This document shows positions 8,126 to 16,789 of a stretch of 64,000 nt of DNA, piece by piece. The position numbers and the translations under genes were made by a program. Origin of the DNA: Xanthobacteraceae bacterium (GTDB lineage: Bacteria > Pseudomonadota > Alphaproteobacteria > Rhizobiales > Xanthobacteraceae). Under the pieces are notes generated by a model that did no database searches, was not told the origin of the DNA, and saw nothing but the letters and a program-made list of their open reading frames with translations. Location of the stretch: contig JARBUD010000016.1 of assembly GCA_029239875.1 (NCBI GenBank), positions 123,654 through 187,653 of the forward strand. Reading direction: 5' to 3'. Within the stretch, counting starts at the first letter, position 1. Each line of letters starts with the position of its first letter.

Positions 8126-8584
8126 ATGGCTCGATTGACCGTCAATGGCCGCGTCGAGGAGTTCGAGGCCGAGCCCGACACGCCGCTTCTCTGGGTCCTG
8201 CGCGAGCAGCTCGGCATGACCGGCACCAAGTTCGGCTGCGGCATCGCGCAGTGCGGCGCCTGCACCGTCCACATCGACGGCGTCGCCACCCGCTCCTGCG
8301 TCATGCCGGTCTCCTCCATCGAGGAGAGCCAGAAGATCGTCACCATCGAGGGCCTGTCGCCGGATGGCTCGCACCCCGTACAGAAGGCGTGGCTCGCGCT
8401 CGACGTGCCGCAGTGCGGCTATTGCCAGACCGGCATGATCATGGCTGCCGCCAGCCTGCTGGATACCAACCCGAAGCCCAGCGACGACGACATCGCCGCC
8501 GAGATCACCAATATCTGCCGCTGCGGCACCTATAACCGCGTGCGCGCCGCCATCCACATGGCGGCCGGCGACAAGGCCGGCTGA
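8126..8584 (+). CDS. 2Fe-2S subunit of xanthine-oxidase-family molybdenum hydroxylase (IorA-like)
   Basis: 152 aa. The N-terminal plant-type 2Fe-2S cluster ligands are C38, C43, C46 and C58 (CGIAQCGAC). The C-terminal second cluster ligands are C97, C100, C131 and C133 ([16 protein letters not shown]). This is the standard small subunit of IorAB-type aldehyde or N-heterocycle oxidoreductases, which lack a FAD subunit and pass electrons to cytochrome c. A GGGAGG site precedes the ATG. It is the first gene of the operon and is followed 11 bp later by the large subunit. It carries no signal peptide and would be exported by hitch-hiking with its Tat-dependent partner. Confidence 0.93.
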   Translation: MARLTVNGRVEEFEAEPDTPLLWVLREQLGMTGTKFGCGIAQCGACTVHIDGVATRSCVMPVSSIEESQKIVTIEGLSPDGSHPVQKAWLALDVPQCGYCQTGMIMAAASLLDTNPKPSDDDIAAEITNICRCGTYNRVRAAIHMAAGDKAG

Positions 8585-8595
8585 GGGAGCCTCCG

Positions 8596-10797
8596 ATGAC
8601 CATCGCGCAGAAATTCCCCGCCGTCTCCCGCCGCAACTTCCTCGCCGGCGCCTCCGCCGCGGTGGGCGGCCTGTCGCTCGGCTTCCATATCCCCTTCGCC
8701 GACAAGGCCTTCGCGCAGGGCGCGGCCTCCCCTCTCCCGCCGGAAATCAATGCCTGGGTGGTGGTGAAGCCGGACGACACCGTCGTCATCCGCGTCGCCC
8801 GCTCGGAGATGGGCCAGGGCACGCTCACCGGCCTCGCCCAGCTCGTCGCCGAAGAGCTGGAATGCGACTGGTCGAAGGTGACGACCGAATACCCGTCGCC
8901 GGGCGACAACCTCAAGCGCAACCGCGTCTGGGGCAGCTATTCCACAGGCGGCTCGCGCGGCATCCGCGATTCCCATGATTATGTCCGCAAGGGCGGCGCG
9001 GCCGCGCGCGAGATGCTGATCGCCGCCGCCGCCGCGCAGTGGGGCGTGCCGGCCGGCGAGTGCTCGGCCGCCAACAGCGTCATCACCCACGGCCCAAGCA
9101 GGCGCACGCTGCGCTTCGGCGAGGTGACGGAGGCCGCCGGCAAGCTGACGCCGCCCACCGACGTCAAGCTGAAGGACCCGAAGGACTGGCAGATCGCCGG
9201 CAAGCCGCTGGCGCGCCTTGACACCGCCGACAAGCTCACCGGCAAGCAGGTCTACGGCGCCGACCTCAAGCTGCCCGGCATGCTCAATGCCGCGGTGAAG
9301 GCCTGCCCGGTCTTCGGCGGCACGGTGGCGAGCTTCGACGCCGCCGCGGTCGAGAAGATGCCGGGCGTGAAGAAGGTGGTGAAGGTCGACGACACCGCCG
9401 TCGCCGTCGTCGCCGACACCTGGTGGCGCGCCAAGACCGCGCTCGACGCGCTTCCCATCACCTGGAACGAGGGGCCCAACACGGGCGTCTCCTCCGCCTC
9501 CATCGCCGAGATGCTGCGCGCCGGGCTCGACGCCGACGAAGCCTTTGTCGGCAACCGGCAGGGCGATGCCAAGGCGGAACTCGCCAAGGGCGCGCCGGCG
9601 GGCGGCAAGATCGTCACGGCCAGCTACGCCTTCCCCTACCAGAACCACGCCACCATGGAGCCGATGAACGCCACCGCGCTCTACACCCCGGAGAAGTGCG
9701 AGGTGTGGGTACCGACGCAGAACGGCGAGTCCAGCCTCGCCGTGGTGGCGGAAGCCTCCGGCCTGCCGGTCAACCAGTGCGAGGTCTACAAGCTCCATCT
9801 CGGCGGCGGCTTCGGCCGGCGCGGCAACTTCCAGGACTATGTCCGGCAGTCGGTGAGCATCGCCAAGCAGATGCCGGGCACGCCGGTGAAGCTGCTGTGG
9901 TCGCGCGAGGAGGACATGCTCCACGGCAACTACCATCCGACGACGCAGGCCAAGCTGACCGCCGCGCTGGACGCGCAGGGCAACGTGACCGCGATGCACA
10001 TGCGCATCTCCGGCCAGTCCATCCTCGCCACGGTGCGGCCGGAAGGCATGCAGGGCGGCATGGACCCGGTGGTGTTCCAGGGGCTCACCGCCAATCTGCC
10101 GGAAGGTCACCTCGGCTACACAGTGCCGAACCTGCTCATCGACCACGCCATGCGCAACCCGCCGATCCCGCCGGGCTTCTGGCGCGGCGTGAACCTCAAC
10201 CAGAACGCCATCTATGTCGAATGCTTCATCGACGAGATGGCGGATGCCGCCGGCATCGAGCCCCTCGCCTTCCGCCGCAAGCTGATGGTGAACCATCCCA
10301 AGCACCTCGCGGTGCTGGAAGCCGCCGCCAAGGGCATCGGCTGGGATACGCCGCCGGCCGAGGGACGCGGGCGGGGCCTCGCGCAGATCATGGGCTTCGG
10401 CTCCTACGTCGCCGCCGCGGCCGAGGTGTCGGTGACCAATGGCGAACTCACCGTCCACCGCATCGTCGCTGCCACCGATCCCGGCCACGCCGTCAACCCG
10501 GCGCAGATCGAGCGGCAGGTCGAGGGTTCCTTCGTCTACGGCCTCTCCGCCTGCCTCTATGGCGAGTGCACGGTGAAGGGCGGGCGCATGGAGCAGGAGA
10601 ACTTCGACACCTACGAGGTGATGCGCCTCGCGCAGATGCCCGCGGTCGAGACGGTGCTCGTGCCGTCCGGCGGCTTCTGGGGCGGTGTCGGCGAGCCGAC
10701 CATCGCGGTGGCCGGCCCGGCGGTGCTCAACGCCGTTTTCGCGGCGACGGGCAAGCGCTACCGTAGCTTGCCGCTCAAGAACCATGAGCTGAGCTGA
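8596..10797 (+). CDS. Molybdopterin-binding large subunit, IorB-like, Tat-exported
   Basis: 733 aa. It opens with a twin-arginine signal (SRRNFLAGASAA, RR at 12-13) ending near AFAQ, so it is periplasmic. Downstream are molybdenum-cofactor-binding segments typical of the xanthine dehydrogenase large-subunit family, for example LHLGGGFGRR, PGFWRGVN and GVGEPTIAVAGPAV, the last holding the catalytic-type GExG Glu near the end. The fused arrangement of this length matches isoquinoline 1-oxidoreductase beta/aldehyde dehydrogenase proteins. Substrate is unknown. The next gene is a cytochrome c overlapping it by one base (TGATG), a likely electron acceptor. Confidence 0.92.
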   Translation: MTIAQKFPAVSRRNFLAGASAAVGGLSLGFHIPFADKAFAQGAASPLPPEINAWVVVKPDDTVVIRVARSEMGQGTLTGLAQLVAEELECDWSKVTTEYPSPGDNLKRNRVWGSYSTGGSRGIRDSHDYVRKGGAAAREMLIAAAAAQWGVPAGECSAANSVITHGPSRRTLRFGEVTEAAGKLTPPTDVKLKDPKDWQIAGKPLARLDTADKLTGKQVYGADLKLPGMLNAAVKACPVFGGTVASFDAAAVEKMPGVKKVVKVDDTAVAVVADTWWRAKTALDALPITWNEGPNTGVSSASIAEMLRAGLDADEAFVGNRQGDAKAELAKGAPAGGKIVTASYAFPYQNHATMEPMNATALYTPEKCEVWVPTQNGESSLAVVAEASGLPVNQCEVYKLHLGGGFGRRGNFQDYVRQSVSIAKQMPGTPVKLLWSREEDMLHGNYHPTTQAKLTAALDAQGNVTAMHMRISGQSILATVRPEGMQGGMDPVVFQGLTANLPEGHLGYTVPNLLIDHAMRNPPIPPGFWRGVNLNQNAIYVECFIDEMADAAGIEPLAFRRKLMVNHPKHLAVLEAAAKGIGWDTPPAEGRGRGLAQIMGFGSYVAAAAEVSVTNGELTVHRIVAATDPGHAVNPAQIERQVEGSFVYGLSACLYGECTVKGGRMEQENFDTYEVMRLAQMPAVETVLVPSGGFWGGVGEPTIAVAGPAVLNAVFAATGKRYRSLPLKNHELS

Positions 10798-11120
10798 TGC
10801 GCCTGATGCTTCTGCTGCTGCCGGCGCTATGGGTCGCGATACCCATTGCGCCGGCCGAGGCCGCGCCGCCGCGCGGGGCCACCTCCTGCACCGGCTGCCA
10901 TCCGCGCACCGCCGGGCGCGGGCCGATTCCGAGCTTGAACGGACAGCCCGCTGAGCAGATCGTCTCGCAGATGACGGCATTCCGTACAGGCGAGCGTACG
11001 TCCACCGTGATGACGCGGATCGCCAAGGGGTTCAGCGATGAGGAAATCCGCGCCATCGCCGATTATTTCGCCGCCGGCGGCAGTGCGCCTGCCAAGTCGC
11101 CTGCCCCCGCTCAGCCGTAG
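10797..11120 (+). CDS. Mono-haem cytochrome c, FccA/SoxE-like
   Basis: 107 aa with a Sec-type signal (about 1-22), one haem motif CTGCH (31-35) and a probable distal Met at 72 in STVMTRIAKGFS. The GEx-STxMxRIAKG pattern is characteristic of the cytochrome subunit of flavocytochrome c sulfide dehydrogenase. The directly following gene encodes the matching flavoprotein, so the pair should form a periplasmic flavocytochrome. It could also take electrons from the preceding molybdenum hydroxylase. Confidence 0.85.
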   Translation: MRLMLLLLPALWVAIPIAPAEAAPPRGATSCTGCHPRTAGRGPIPSLNGQPAEQIVSQMTAFRTGERTSTVMTRIAKGFSDEEIRAIADYFAAGGSAPAKSPAPAQP

Positions 11121-12369
11121 GAGCCTCCTGCGCGGCCTCGCCGCCGGCGCCGCCGCGCTCGGTGCGCCCACGGTGCTGGCGCAGTCGGGCCCGCGTGTCG
11201 TCGTGGTCGGCGGCGGCTTCGCCGGCGCGAGCTTCGCCCGCGCGCTGAAGCGCGAGGACCGCGCCATATCGGTCGCCCTCGTCGAGCCGAGCGAGCACTA
11301 CACCGCCTGCCCGATGAGCAATGCGGTCATCGCCGGCCTGCGCGACATCGGCGCCCAGCATTTCGGCTATGGCGGGCTGGAGGATGACGGCATCGTCCAT
11401 GTGCCGCAGCGCGTGGTGCGGGTCGACGCCGGCCAGCGCCGCGCGGTGCTCGCGGACGACGTCATGCTCGACTATGACCGGCTCGTCGTCGCGCCGGGCA
11501 TCGACATGCGCTTCGACGCCATCCCCGGCTATGACGCGGCCGCTGCCGAACTGATGCCGCACGCCTGGAAGGCGGGCGAGCAGACGCTGCTGCTGCGCCG
11601 CCAGCTCGAGGCGATGGAGGATGGCGGGCTCGTCGTCATCTCCGCCCCACCCAACCCGTTCCGCTGCCCGCCCGGCCCCTATGAGCGGGCGAGCCTGATC
11701 GCCCACTTCCTGAAGACCCGCAAGCCACGCTCGAAGCTGATCATCCTCGACGCCAAGGACAATTTCTCCAAGCAGAAGCTCTTCGAGCAGGCATGGGCCG
11801 AGCTCTATCCCGGCCTCGTCGAATGGGTGAGCCTGTCCTTCGGTGGCAAGGTCACGCAGGTCGACGCGCCCGCGCGCACGCTCACCACCGAGTTCGGCAG
11901 CCACAAGGCGGCGGTGGCCAACGTCATCCCGCCGCAGAAGGCCGGCGCGATCGCCGCCACCATCGGCGTCGCCGACCAGACCGGCTGGTGCCCGATCGAC
12001 CCGGCGACCTTCGAATCCCGCCTGGTGCCGAACGTCCACGTCATCGGCGATGCCGCCATCGGCGGCGCCATGCCCAAATCCGCCTTCACCGCCAACGCCC
12101 AGGCGAAGGCCTGCGCCACGGCGATCGCCCGGCTGCTGCGCGGGCAGGAGCCGGAAAGCCCGAAGCTGATCAACACCTGCTACAGCCTGATCGCGCCCGA
12201 TCAGGCGGTCTCCATCGCCGGCGTCTACCAGCCGGCGAACGGCCTGCTCTCCGAGGTGCAGGGCGCCGGCGGCACCAGCCCGCTCGATGCCCCGCGCTCC
12301 GTCCGCGAGGAGGAGGCGCTCTACGCCAGGGACTGGTTCGAGACCATCACGCAGGAGGCCTTCGGGTGA
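11083..12369 (+). CDS. FccB/SoxF-like flavocytochrome c flavoprotein, Tat-exported
   Basis: About 428 aa from GTG 11083; an ATG at 11038 in the same frame would lengthen it by 15 residues and overlap the previous gene more. A twin-arginine signal (SRRSLLRGLAAG) is followed by a Rossmann FAD motif (VVVVGGGFAGAS). Cys in HYTACPMSN and in NTCYSL are placed like the redox-disulfide cysteines of FccB sulfide dehydrogenases. Members oxidise sulfide or a related sulfur compound and hand electrons to the cytochrome subunit, here the gene just upstream. Its stop overlaps the GTG of soxX. Confidence 0.88.
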   Translation: MRLPSRLPPLSRRSLLRGLAAGAAALGAPTVLAQSGPRVVVVGGGFAGASFARALKREDRAISVALVEPSEHYTACPMSNAVIAGLRDIGAQHFGYGGLEDDGIVHVPQRVVRVDAGQRRAVLADDVMLDYDRLVVAPGIDMRFDAIPGYDAAAAELMPHAWKAGEQTLLLRRQLEAMEDGGLVVISAPPNPFRCPPGPYERASLIAHFLKTRKPRSKLIILDAKDNFSKQKLFEQAWAELYPGLVEWVSLSFGGKVTQVDAPARTLTTEFGSHKAAVANVIPPQKAGAIAATIGVADQTGWCPIDPATFESRLVPNVHVIGDAAIGGAMPKSAFTANAQAKACATAIARLLRGQEPESPKLINTCYSLIAPDQAVSIAGVYQPANGLLSEVQGAGGTSPLDAPRSVREEEALYARDWFETITQEAFG

Positions 12370-12782
12370 ACGCCCCGCTGCTGGCGGCGGTGATCGGCCT
12401 CGCACTGCCTGGCTCCGCGCTGGCGCAGGACACCCTGCCGCGCCCGGCGGGGATCGCGCCGGGCGATGTGGCCGAGGGCGCGCGGCTCGTCGCCGACCGG
12501 CAGAAGAGCCTGTGCGTGCTCTGCCATTCCGGCCCGTTCCCGAACCCGCATCTGCAGGGCAACCTCGCCCCGGACCTCAAAGGCATCGGCGCGCGGCTGA
12601 CGGCGGACGAGATCCGCCTGCGCGTCACCGACATGAAGCGCCTCAACCCGAACAGCCTGATGCCGAGCTATGCGGCCTCACAAGCCGGCGAGCGCGTCGG
12701 GATGGCGTGGCGCGGCCGGCCCATATTGGCGGAGCAGGAGATCGAGCACATCGTCGCCTATCTCGCGAGCCTGAAGGAATGA
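12366..12782 (+). CDS. soxX: SoxX, mono-haem c-type cytochrome
   Basis: 138 aa from a GTG that overlaps the preceding stop (GTGA). Signal peptide about 1-21. Haem motif CVLCH (50-54), distal Met in NSLMPSY (M99), and the C-terminal GRPILAEQEIEHIVAYL pattern typical of SoxX. In canonical systems SoxX pairs with SoxA to attach sulfur substrates to the SoxY cysteine. The SoxA partner lies three genes downstream. The longer frame starting at 11793 is only read-through of another frame. Confidence 0.9.
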   Translation: MNAPLLAAVIGLALPGSALAQDTLPRPAGIAPGDVAEGARLVADRQKSLCVLCHSGPFPNPHLQGNLAPDLKGIGARLTADEIRLRVTDMKRLNPNSLMPSYAASQAGERVGMAWRGRPILAEQEIEHIVAYLASLKE

Positions 12783-13252
12783 GTGTGGAGCAACGAGGCC
12801 ATATCGGACGGCGCGACCTGATCCTCGCCGGCGGCGCGGGGCTGCTGGTGCTCGCCTTGCCATCCACCCGCGCCCTCGCCCGACCCTCGCTGCAGGAGGC
12901 GGTGAACGGCTTCACCGGCGGCACCCCCGTCCAGCCCGGCAAGGTGAAGCTCGACGTGCCGCCGCTGGTCGAGAACGGCAATGCTGTCGGCGTCACCGTC
13001 GCGGTCGAGAGCCCGATGACTGCGAGCGACCATGTGCGCCGCATCGCCCTGTTCAACGAGAAGAACCCGCAGGCGGACGTCGCGGTGTTCAGCCTCGGCC
13101 CGCGCGCGGCGCGCGCCCGCATCGCCACGCGCATTCGGTTGGCCACCTCGCAGACGCTGATCGCCGTCGCCGAACTGAGCGACGGCAGCTACTGGTCGAG
13201 CTCGGCAAACGTCATCGTCACGCTCGCCGCCTGCATCGAGGACCTGTCATGA
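12779..13252 (+). CDS. soxY: SoxY-related sulfur carrier with AACIE arm
   Basis: 157 aa starting at an ATGA overlap. Tat signal GRRDLILAGGAG, then a SoxY immunoglobulin-like core (HVRRIALFNEKNPQADVAVF; TRIRLATSQT). In classical SoxY the chain ends in a swinging arm GGCGG whose Cys carries the sulfur adduct. Here the arm reads AACIEDLS, with Cys at residue 152. I recall a named SoxY-paralogue family with an AACIE arm, so this is a carrier of a parallel, non-classical system and not a damaged SoxY. It is followed by SoxZ with another ATGA overlap. Confidence 0.88.
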   Translation: MSVEQRGHIGRRDLILAGGAGLLVLALPSTRALARPSLQEAVNGFTGGTPVQPGKVKLDVPPLVENGNAVGVTVAVESPMTASDHVRRIALFNEKNPQADVAVFSLGPRAARARIATRIRLATSQTLIAVAELSDGSYWSSSANVIVTLAACIEDLS

Positions 13253-13569
13253 GCCGCACCCTCGTCAGCGCGCCCAAGACCGCCAAGGCCGGCGAGATCG
13301 TCGACATCCGCGCCATGATCGCCCACCCGATGGAGACCGGCTACCGCATGGGGCCGAACGGCCAGGCGATCCCGCGCAAGATCATCCGCCATTTCGCCTG
13401 CGACTATGACGGCGAGGAGGTGTTCTCCGCCGAGTTCCACCCGGCCATGTCGGCCAATCCCTTCGTCGCCTTCAGCACGGTGGCGACCAAGAGCGGCATG
13501 CTGACCTTCCGCTGGACCGACGACGACGGCAAGATCGAGACGGCGAGTGCCGAGATTGCGGTGAGCTGA
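13249..13569 (+). CDS. soxZ: SoxZ, sulfur-carrier partner
   Basis: 106 aa, no signal peptide, as usual for SoxZ, which is co-exported with SoxY. The core PKTAKAGEIVDIRAMIAHPMETG and the F-x-AEFHPAMSANPF segment are diagnostic. It starts in an ATGA overlap with the SoxY gene and ends one base into soxA, so equimolar production with SoxY is expected. Confidence 0.92.
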   Translation: MSRTLVSAPKTAKAGEIVDIRAMIAHPMETGYRMGPNGQAIPRKIIRHFACDYDGEEVFSAEFHPAMSANPFVAFSTVATKSGMLTFRWTDDDGKIETASAEIAVS

Positions 13570-14339
13570 TGAAGGCCCGCCTTGCGCTGATGGTGCTGCT
13601 CTGCGCCGGCGAGGCCGCCGCGCAGGAGATTCCCGCCGCCGAGCGCCGCTCCGGCACCGACTTCATGTCGGCGCAGACGCGCGCCGTGCAGGAAGACGAC
13701 ACCGCCAATCCCGGCATGCTCTGGGTCTTGCAGGGCGAGACGCTGTGGAACGAGCCGGCGGGCGCGGCGGGCCGCTCCTGCGCCTCCTGCCATGGCGAGG
13801 CGGCGACCTCCATGCGCGGCGTCGCGGCGCGCTACCCGGCCTTCGACGCGGCGAGCGGCGCGCCCATCGACCTCGCGGGAAAGATCGACCAGTGCCGCAC
13901 TGAACGCCAAAAGGCGAAAAGCCTGCCGCGCGAGAGCGAGGACGCGCTCGGCCTCGCCGCCTATATCGGCCACCAATCGCGCGGGATGCCCATCGCGTCG
14001 CCGGACGATGCCCGGCTCGATGCCGCTCGGGCCGAAGGCAAGCGCCTGTTCGAGACGCGCATGGGCCAGCTCAATCTCGCCTGCTCGTCCTGCCACGACG
14101 CCAATTGGCGCGGGCGGCTGGGGGGCAGCGCCGTCACCCAGGCGCATCCGACCGGCTATCCGATCTATCGGCTCGAATGGCAGGCGGTCGGCTCGCTGCA
14201 GCGGCGCATGCGCGGCTGCATGGTCGGCGTGCGCGCCGAGCCCTTCGCCTACGGCGCGGCGGAATACATCGCGCTGGAGCTCTACCTCAACAGCCGCGCC
14301 GCCGAGATGCCCATCGAGACGCCAGGGGTGAGGCCGTAA
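13569..14339 (+). CDS. soxA: SoxA, di-haem c-type cytochrome
   Basis: 256 aa. Signal peptide (about 1-19), haem motifs CASCH (71-75) and CSSCH (172-176), and the cysteine that in SoxA ligates the active haem as persulfide, C217 in RMRGCMVGVRAEP. The end ETPGVRP is the usual SoxA terminus. With SoxX it should form the SoxAX complex. It is the last gene of the operon and is followed by a long inverted repeat before the convergent kinase gene. Confidence 0.92.
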   Translation: MKARLALMVLLCAGEAAAQEIPAAERRSGTDFMSAQTRAVQEDDTANPGMLWVLQGETLWNEPAGAAGRSCASCHGEAATSMRGVAARYPAFDAASGAPIDLAGKIDQCRTERQKAKSLPRESEDALGLAAYIGHQSRGMPIASPDDARLDAARAEGKRLFETRMGQLNLACSSCHDANWRGRLGGSAVTQAHPTGYPIYRLEWQAVGSLQRRMRGCMVGVRAEPFAYGAAEYIALELYLNSRAAEMPIETPGVRP

Positions 14340-14373
14340 GGGCTGGCCGCAATTCGCATCCAGCCCCGATGAC

Positions 14374-14480
14374 CGTCATCCTGAGGTGCTCGCGCAGCGA
14401 GCCTCGAAGGATGGTCACTCAAGCGCGCCCCGATGACCATCCTTCGAGGCTGGCCTTTCGGCCAGCACCTCAGGATGACG
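14374..14480. repeat. Long compound inverted repeat (REP/BIME-like element)
   Basis: Outer arms of 17 bases are perfectly complementary (14374-14390 with 14464-14480). Inner arms of 16 bases are also perfect (14402-14417 with 14434-14449). Each half carries its own small hairpin (GCTCGC-GCA-GCGAGC at 14388-14402; TGGCC-TTTC-GGCCA at 14451-14464). The CATCCTGAGG...CCTCGAAGGATG wording is familiar from interspersed palindromes of Rhizobiales. It sits exactly between convergent soxA and the kinase gene, so it may stop transcription from both sides. Confidence 0.85.
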
Positions 14481-14501
14481 GCGCACTGTGGGATCGGACT
14501 C

Positions 14502-16022
14502 TCACGTCACCGGCGAGCGCTTGCCGATGGCGGCGCGGGTAAATCCCGAACGGCGCGCCGGGCGCGGGGTCGGCTGGCTCTCGATCGGCATCTCCGCCGG
14601 CGGCAGGGTGATGGTGGCGCGCAGGCCGCTGCCGGTGTTGGTCAGCACGATGTCGCCGCCATGCCGGCGCACCACGTCGCGGGCGATGGACAGGCCGAGG
14701 CCGATGCCGCCGGTCTCGCGGTTGCGCGAGCTCTCCATGCGCACGAAAGGCTCGAACACCCGTTCCATCTCGGCCTCGGGAATGCCCGGCCCGTCATCCT
14801 CGATGACGATCTCCACCGCCTCGGGGCCGCTGGACAGGCTGACGCGCGCGCACTGGCCGTAGCGCACCGCGTTCTCCACGAGGTTGCGCAAGGCGCGCTT
14901 GAGCCCGTCCGGCCGGCAGCGATAGCCGATCTTCGGCGCCTCGACGCAGGACACGTTGAAGCCGAGCTCCACCAGGTCGTCGCACAGGCTGCCGACCAGG
15001 GCCGCGAGGTCGACGCTGCGCGTCGGTTCCCCGGCCGCCTGCTCGCGCGAGAAGGCGAGCGTCGCCTCGGTCAGCGCGCGCAGCTCGTCGAGCGTGGCGA
15101 GCATCTTCTCGCGCGTCTCGTCGTCGGTGACGAACTCGGTGCGCAGCCGCATGGAGGTGATCGGCGTGCGCAGATCGTGGCCGATGGCGGCCAGCATGCG
15201 CGTGCGATCCTCGACGAAGCGCTGCAGCCGCGCCTGCATCAGGTTGAAGGCCACCGCCGTCTGGCGGATATCCTCGGGCCCGCGCTCGGGCAGCGGCTCC
15301 ACGCTTTCGCCGCGACCGAGGCCCTCCGCCGCCACCGCGAGGCGGCGCATTGGCCCGGTCATGCCGCGGGCGATGAAGGCGGCGCAGATCGACAGGATGA
15401 AAGCGGTGACCGCGAGCGACATGGCCGACTGCGTGGTCCACAGGCTCGGCATCTTCTTGATCGCCGCCGAGGAAAGCCAGGAGCCGTCCTTGAGCTGGAC
15501 CGCGAGGCCCATGCCGTTGTCCTGGCCGAGATAGAGGAACTTCGCCGGGCGCGAGAGCGGCCAGGCATGGGCCGGCATCTCGGTCCAGGGCTTCAGCGCC
15601 GGATCGTCCGGCGAGGAGGCCGCCGCCGCGCCAACCGGATGGGAGACGGGGGACACCTCCGCGGTCGCCGGCTGGGGCGTGCCGGTCAGGCTGGCCACCG
15701 CCGGCAGCGGCGCGGCGAGGCGAGCCTTGGCCTGGTCACGCCACGCCACCGCGTCGGAGGGGAAGTCCGGCGTCACCCAGAAGCGCGTATAGGAGGTGCC
15801 GCTCGCCCGCAGCACGTCGGGATGCAGTGTCGCCGGCGTCGCTTCCAGAAGCTGGGCGACCGAGGCGCTGCGGCTGAGGAACTCGGTCTTGGCCGCCTTG
15901 ATCAGCGCCTGCCCGCGCTCGTCCATGAACAGGACGAAGCTGATGCCCTGCGACACGGCGAGCGCCAGCAGCATGATGGCGACGAAGCGCGCGGTGAGGC
16001 TGCGGTTCCACAAGCCGATCAT
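14502..16022 (-). CDS. EnvZ-type sensor histidine kinase
   Basis: 506 aa from ATG 16022, chosen because it overlaps the stop of the regulator gene (ATGA); the frame is open a little further upstream. Two transmembrane helices (about 11-30 and 200-222) frame a periplasmic sensor of about 170 residues. HAMP follows, then the H-box AAIGHDLRTPITSMR, N-box NLVENAVRYG, DDGPGIP and GGIGLGLSIA. The whole is typical of OmpR-type partner kinases. It lies convergent to the Sox-like operon, with shared promoter elements upstream of its regulator (see 16790-16872), so a redox or sulfur-compound signal is plausible but unproven. Confidence 0.92.
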   Translation of the reverse strand: MIGLWNRSLTARFVAIMLLALAVSQGISFVLFMDERGQALIKAAKTEFLSRSASVAQLLEATPATLHPDVLRASGTSYTRFWVTPDFPSDAVAWRDQAKARLAAPLPAVASLTGTPQPATAEVSPVSHPVGAAAASSPDDPALKPWTEMPAHAWPLSRPAKFLYLGQDNGMGLAVQLKDGSWLSSAAIKKMPSLWTTQSAMSLAVTAFILSICAAFIARGMTGPMRRLAVAAEGLGRGESVEPLPERGPEDIRQTAVAFNLMQARLQRFVEDRTRMLAAIGHDLRTPITSMRLRTEFVTDDETREKMLATLDELRALTEATLAFSREQAAGEPTRSVDLAALVGSLCDDLVELGFNVSCVEAPKIGYRCRPDGLKRALRNLVENAVRYGQCARVSLSSGPEAVEIVIEDDGPGIPEAEMERVFEPFVRMESSRNRETGGIGLGLSIARDVVRRHGGDIVLTNTGSGLRATITLPPAEMPIESQPTPRPARRSGFTRAAIGKRSPVT

Positions 16023-16738
16023 TGCCGCACCACCTCGGCGGAGAAGCTGTAGCCCCCGCCCCAATGGGTCTTGATCAGCGTCGGCGACTTCGGGTCGGCC
16101 TCGATCTTCTTGCGCAGCCGGCTGACCTGGTTGTCGATCGCCCGGTCGAACGGCTCGGCCGAGCGGCCGACGGTGAGATCGAGCAGCTGGTCGCGGCTCA
16201 GCACCAGCCCAGCATGGTCGAGGAAGACACTGAGCAGGCGGAACTCGGCGGTGGAGAGCGGCACCGCCATACCGTCCTCGCCCGTCAGCTCGCGCCGGCC
16301 GACATTCAGCGACCAGCGCTCGAAGCGCACCTCCTTCGCCTTCAGCTGGCCGCGCTGCGGCGGCAGGCTCTGCACGCGTCGCAGCACCGCCTTGATGCGG
16401 GCCAGCAGCTCGCGCGGATTGAACGGCTTGGCGAGATAGTCGTCGGCGCCGAGCTCGAGCCCGACGATGCGGTCGGTCTCCTCCGCCATGGCGGTGAGCA
16501 TGATCACCGGCACCGTGCTGCTCTCGCGCAGATAACGGCAGAGCGACAGCCCATCCTCGCCCGGCATCATGACGTCGAGCACGACGAGGTCGATGGCATT
16601 GCGGTCCAGCAGCCGGCGGAACGAGGCGGCGTTCTCGGCCAGGCTCGTGCGGTAGCCGTGCTTCTGAAGGTATTTGCCGACGAGGTCGCGAATATCGCGG
16701 TGGTCGTCGACGATGGCGATGTGCGGCGCTGCTTCCAT
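16019..16738 (-). CDS. OmpR-family response regulator
   Basis: 239 aa. The receiver domain (about 5-118) has the acidic pair near HIAIVDDHRD, the phospho-acceptor Asp in LVVLDVMMPGEDG and Lys in DYLAKPFNPREL. A winged-helix DNA-binding domain follows (about 135-235) with RDQLLDLTVGR and IDNQVSRLRKKIE. It is co-transcribed with and precedes the kinase. A likely target is its own control region and the operon at 8126-14339, on the basis of shared upstream motifs. Confidence 0.94.
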   Translation of the reverse strand: MEAAPHIAIVDDHRDIRDLVGKYLQKHGYRTSLAENAASFRRLLDRNAIDLVVLDVMMPGEDGLSLCRYLRESSTVPVIMLTAMAEETDRIVGLELGADDYLAKPFNPRELLARIKAVLRRVQSLPPQRGQLKAKEVRFERWSLNVGRRELTGEDGMAVPLSTAEFRLLSVFLDHAGLVLSRDQLLDLTVGRSAEPFDRAIDNQVSRLRKKIEADPKSPTLIKTHWGGGYSFSAEVVRQ

Positions 16739-16789
16739 GACTGTCTCCGCAATCTACATAACGTCACGCGCGAAAGACCGCTCCGGGGA

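Noticed and set aside
8530..10980. 816-codon minus-strand frame opposite the molybdenum hydroxylase large subunit
   Set aside because: The plus-strand product has clear cofactor motifs and a Tat signal; the antisense product shows none and is an effect of high G+C.
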